From assembly GCA_012520135.1 (NCBI GenBank), contig JAAYOX010000003.1, positions 1 to 8,602 on the forward strand: DNA of 8,602 nt, given 5' to 3'. The notes beneath the pieces are model-generated. The model searched no databases and had not been told where the DNA came from. It saw only the letters and a program-made list of their open reading frames with translations. This document shows, in pieces, positions 6,499-8,602 of the stretch. Position 1 is the first letter of the stretch, and each line of letters begins with the position of its first letter. Both the position numbers and the translations under genes were made by a program. Source of the DNA: Clostridia bacterium (GTDB lineage: Bacteria > Bacillota > DULZ01).

Positions 6499-7281
6499 AT
6501 GTGGTCAATTGTTATTCCGGCCCATAATGAAGAAGGCCGCATCGGCCAATTATTAAGCAATTTATCTGTGTTGCCCGTTGAGAGGATTATTATCGTTGCC
6601 AACGGTTGTAAAGATAAAACCATAGCGGAAGTAAGGGAGTTTTCCGACAAACGATTAGATCTTCATATTTTCCCCAAAGAGTTAGGCGTAGACGTACCCC
6701 GGGCTGTAGGAGCAAAGATAGCCCTGGATTATAAGGCAGCGGGAGTAGTATTTGTGGACGGGGACATGACCGGTATGTTCAATCAGGCAATGCTTAAATT
6801 AATAGCCAAAATCGAAGAAGGTTGGGATATGGCTTTAGTTAATTGTTATCCTTATATTCCTTACCGCCACCCCCTATCCCAAATAACCAGTTTTTTCAGA
6901 GCCAAACTAAACCGTAAACTGGGTCTATTTCACAAGCTGGGAATTGCTTCTCCTTCCCACGGCCCCCATGCTGTATCCCGCCGCTTCTTGGAGGCAGTGC
7001 CTTTAAAAGAAATCGCTATTCCTCCGGTCTCTTTGGCCTTGGCCTGTCAAGCAGGGCTTAAGATCGGGGTGGCAGCCGGTATTACCCATCAAGAACTACA
7101 ATCTCGCCCCACAGTCAACAGACACGGGGAATTAATCGCTCAAACTATTATGGGAGACTGTTTGGAGGCAATGTGTCTCGTAGAAGGACGGCCCCGTTCT
7201 CGTATTTATGAAGGAAAGGAGATTTTAGGCTATCATCCAAATCGAAATTGGGATTTATTGAATTCTTTTCTGGCTTTTTAG
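6499..7281 (+). CDS. Family 2 glycosyltransferase (GT-A fold)
   Basis: Soluble or peripheral glycosyltransferase of 260 residues with no membrane segment. It has the family 2 nucleotide-sugar domain: SIVIPAHNEEGRI at residues 3-15, IIIVANGCKDKT at 30-41, the conserved VPRAVGAKIAL at about 66-76, and the DxD-like metal site FVDGDMTG (D87, D89). Residues 150-164 (ASPSHGPHAVSRRFL) fit the acceptor-side region. The ATG follows GGGAGG six bases upstream. Sugar and acceptor cannot be read from sequence. The position between yabG and a sleB-like gene suggests a spore-surface or envelope role, but this is context only. A CATATGCTA motif at 6435-6443 fits a sigma-K -10 without a matching -35, so regulation is open. 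No terminator follows, so read-through into the sleB-like gene is possible. Confidence 0.85.
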   Translation: MWSIVIPAHNEEGRIGQLLSNLSVLPVERIIIVANGCKDKTIAEVREFSDKRLDLHIFPKELGVDVPRAVGAKIALDYKAAGVVFVDGDMTGMFNQAMLKLIAKIEEGWDMALVNCYPYIPYRHPLSQITSFFRAKLNRKLGLFHKLGIASPSHGPHAVSRRFLEAVPLKEIAIPPVSLALACQAGLKIGVAAGITHQELQSRPTVNRHGELIAQTIMGDCLEAMCLVEGRPRSRIYEGKEILGYHPNRNWDLLNSFLAF

Positions 7282-7387
7282 GCCTGTCCAATTCCTTCCT
7301 CACTTTCCAGTGATACCTCAATGCAATCTTTGCCATGCTCATTTATAATGGTTGGTGATAATGGGCTAGTAATATGTAAGAGGAGGA

Positions 7388-7405
7388 AGGAGGAGATTCG
7401 ATCTG
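7388..7405 (+). promoter_or_regulatory. Ribosome site that points to a CTG start
   Basis: A purine-rich run ends in AGGAGG at 7388-7393, nine bases before CTG at 7403. No in-frame ATG, GTG or TTG lies between the upstream stop and the ATG at 7445, which is 51 bases from this site. A TATAAT at 7344-7349 could be a -10, but no good -35 accompanies it. Confidence 0.5.
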
Positions 7406-8032
7406 TTAATTCTTAAAAGGATACTGCTTCTTAGCGCATTAGCAATGTTCTTGGTGGTTTTGGTCCCCGCTGCCGCCGAAGCAGCTACTACCAGGTACAC
7501 TGTACGCCCGGGGGATAGTATCTATTTCATTAGCAAGCGTTTCCAGGTCAATCAACAAGACATAATTAATTATAATGGCTTAAAAAGCACCATGATTTAC
7601 CCAGGACAGGTTTTAACAATCCCTACCTCAAATACTGCATCTCGTAGTTATGTATCCGGCAGAGCCAGGTATTCTGTCAGCGACCAGGATAAGCGTTACC
7701 TGGCCCAAGCAGTATACAGTGAGGCAAGAGGAGAAAGTTTTGAGGGACAAGTGGCGGTTGCTGCAGTAATCCTGAACCGGGTCAATAGTCCTGATTTTCC
7801 TAACACCATTCGCGATGTTATCTTTCAGCCTTTAGCATTTACCGCTGTCCAAGACGGCCAGTTTTACCTGGAACCTAACGCGACCGCCTGGAGAGCAGTA
7901 GAAGAGGCCTTAGCCGGAAGAGATCCGTCCGGAGGTGCTCTTTATTACTGGAATCCCGCTAAAGCCACAAGTTCCTGGATCTGGTCCAGACCCATTATCA
8001 AACGAATAGGCAATCACGTATTTGCCAAATAA
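7403..8032 (+). CDS. sleB: Cell-wall hydrolase SleB family, LysM plus Hydrolase_2 (spore cortex-lytic)
   Basis: Exported peptidoglycan hydrolase of 209 residues from the proposed CTG. SleB enzymes cleave spore cortex as lytic transglycosylases during germination. Residues 1-27 form a signal peptide: KR near the start, a hydrophobic core (ILLLSALAMFLVV), and an AAAEA cleavage site. Residues about 32-75 are one LysM domain (YTVRPGDSIYFISKRF ... YPGQVLTIP), replacing the different binding repeat of B. subtilis SleB. Residues about 98-209 are the catalytic domain, with E107 in AVYSEARGESFEGQVAVAAV as the likely catalytic glutamate, and conserved NRV, AFTAVQDGQ and ALYYWNP. Starting at the ATG (7445) would leave a 13-residue leader with no positive charge, so the upstream start is preferred. 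A paralogue active in vegetative cells is possible. A terminator overlaps the stop codon. Confidence 0.85.
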   Translation: MLILKRILLLSALAMFLVVLVPAAAEAATTRYTVRPGDSIYFISKRFQVNQQDIINYNGLKSTMIYPGQVLTIPTSNTASRSYVSGRARYSVSDQDKRYLAQAVYSEARGESFEGQVAVAAVILNRVNSPDFPNTIRDVIFQPLAFTAVQDGQFYLEPNATAWRAVEEALAGRDPSGGALYYWNPAKATSSWIWSRPIIKRIGNHVFAK

Positions 8033-8053
8033 AAAAGGCCGCAAGGCCTTTTT
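8032..8053. terminator. Bidirectional terminator between sleB and the small gene
   Basis: AAAAAGGCC pairs with GGCCTTTTT around a GCAA tetraloop, with A and T runs on both sides and further weak AAATAA/TTATTT pairing. It overlaps the last base of the sleB stop and lies two bases past the small gene's stop, so it serves both convergent genes. Confidence 0.88.
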
Positions 8054-8054
8054 C

Positions 8055-8162
8055 TTATTTGTTTCGTTTTTCCTCTCGAATTTTGTGGGCGACTTTTAAA
8101 AACAGGTTATACATTTCCAGCCTCTCATTAATATTTTTGACAGTTCGCTGTTGCCGTGACAT
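8055..8162 (-). CDS. Small basic protein of 35 residues, unknown function
   Basis: I do not recognise this gene. It runs ATG to TAA and begins MSRQQRTVKNINERLEMY. The ATG has GGGGGAGAG about four to five bases upstream, and a good terminator follows the stop by one base, so both ends look like a real gene. It has ten Lys/Arg and four Glu (net about +6). Hydrophobic residues V8, I11, L15, Y18, L22 and A25 fall in heptad a/d spacing, which suggests one amphipathic or coiled-coil helix. There is no membrane segment, signal peptide or cysteine. It follows the YkuK/DUF458 gene by 62 bp on the same strand and may share its transcript. RNA or DNA binding is conceivable from the charge but unproven. 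Confidence 0.6.
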   Translation of the reverse strand: MSRQQRTVKNINERLEMYNLFLKVAHKIREEKRNK

Positions 8163-8167
8163 TTTCT

Positions 8168-8218
8168 CTCCCCCTGGTAAAATCTTTTATTACCAGTATT
8201 GCCACAAGCCCGGGGGAG
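8168..8218 (-). promoter_or_regulatory. Hairpin that could hide the small gene's ribosome site
   Basis: On the minus strand CTCCCC (8218-8213) can pair with GGGGAG (8173-8168), part of the ribosome site. Inside, CTGGTAA (8196-8190) pairs with TTACCAG (8180-8174). The two seven- and six-base stems stack on the 3' side, with a 16-nt bulge on the 5' side. There is no T-run, so it is not a terminator. Confidence 0.4.
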
Positions 8219-8224
8219 TTATAC

Positions 8225-8602
8225 TTACTTGGTATACTTGTCTGCCACCTTTGAGGCACCGGAAGAATCCGGCTTGATTACCGCCTCAAAACCGTTGCCT
8301 GTTACCATGCCAACGATTTCCCTGATTAATTCTTTTGTTTCTCCGTTCGTACCCACATCCAAGTGGATTTCCACATCTAAATCTTCCAGCCCGTCGTCGG
8401 AAAGACGTTCGGCCAATTGACCGGCCACGTTGAGACTTAAGGCTGTTTCATAGAATATCCGCTGCCGGAGACTGGTAATCCGGCGATGATAGCTTTTGGA
8501 ATAATAGTATCGTGCGCCTTTACCTACATGATGAATTACTACGGCGGTCACAAAGCAGGTTTCTTCCCTTACCTGGGAATCAGAGCCGATAATCAACTTA
8601 AA
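8225..8602 (-). CDS. ykuK: YkuK/DUF458 family protein, RNase H-like fold, C-terminal part
   Basis: Visible are the last 125 residues; the frame is open to the window end, so roughly 30-40 N-terminal residues are missing (family about 150-170). The fragment begins FKLIIGSDSQV, the first beta-strand motif of DUF458 with its conserved Asp, then shows VTAVVIHHVGKGARYYYSK, FYETALSLNVAGQL (with the family Glu) and VEIHLDVGTNGETKELIREIVGMV, ending in a helix and AVIKPDSSGASKVADKYTK. These acidic residues resemble an RNase H-like metal site, but the biochemical role of the family is not established to my knowledge. TTG at 8596 could be read as a start, yet homology continues upstream of it. The small gene follows 62 bp downstream on the same strand. 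Confidence 0.85.
   Translation of the reverse strand, partial: FKLIIGSDSQVREETCFVTAVVIHHVGKGARYYYSKSYHRRITSLRQRIFYETALSLNVAGQLAERLSDDGLEDLDVEIHLDVGTNGETKELIREIVGMVTGNGFEAVIKPDSSGASKVADKYTK

Noticed and set aside
7445..8032. ATG at 7445 as the sleB start
   Set aside because: It would leave a leader of 13 residues without positive charge and 51 bases from the ribosome site; the upstream frame completes a normal signal peptide.

Overview
The window looks like chromosomal DNA of an anaerobic, endospore-forming Firmicute of the Desulfotomaculum/Peptococcaceae type. This rests on two sporulation genes (yabG, and a LysM-SleB cortex-lytic hydrolase), a class I hybrid-cluster protein typical of anaerobes, strong AGGAGG ribosome sites, frequent Rho-independent terminators and moderate G+C. 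The genus is an inference.

Layout. Positions 1-1030 (minus strand) hold the N-terminal part of an NCS2 nucleobase permease (cut by the window start), preceded by a guanine-deaminase-like enzyme. Positions 1031-1555 are non-coding, with a terminator and copy 1 of a structured 174-bp repeat. Positions 1556-3160 hold a PucR-family regulator, which with the deaminase and permease suggests a purine uptake and salvage locus. A bidirectional terminator follows at 3303-3351. Positions 3372-5024 hold hcp, behind a candidate CRP/FNR-type (HcpR-like) activated promoter. Positions 5133-5480 hold a terminator, copy 2 of the repeat and a duplicated hairpin. Positions 5481-6350 hold yabG behind a good sigma-K promoter. 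Going the other way are a family 2 glycosyltransferase (6499-7281) and a sleB-like gene (7403-8032) that seems to need a CTG start. A shared terminator, a 35-codon small gene (8055-8162) and the C-terminal part of a YkuK/DUF458 gene (to 8602) close the window.

The most unusual signal is the repeat pair. The two copies are the same length, about 90% identical and in the same orientation. Each is closed by a 17-bp inverted repeat and carries internal hairpins. One hairpin shows a compensatory base-pair change, and most other differences fall in loops or preserve pairing. On the minus strand each copy leads through a similar 25-27 nt linker into a terminator whose sequence differs between the copies. 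This fits a structured RNA (3'-UTR element, leader or small RNA) spread as a mobile palindromic element. I cannot tell from memory whether it is a described family.
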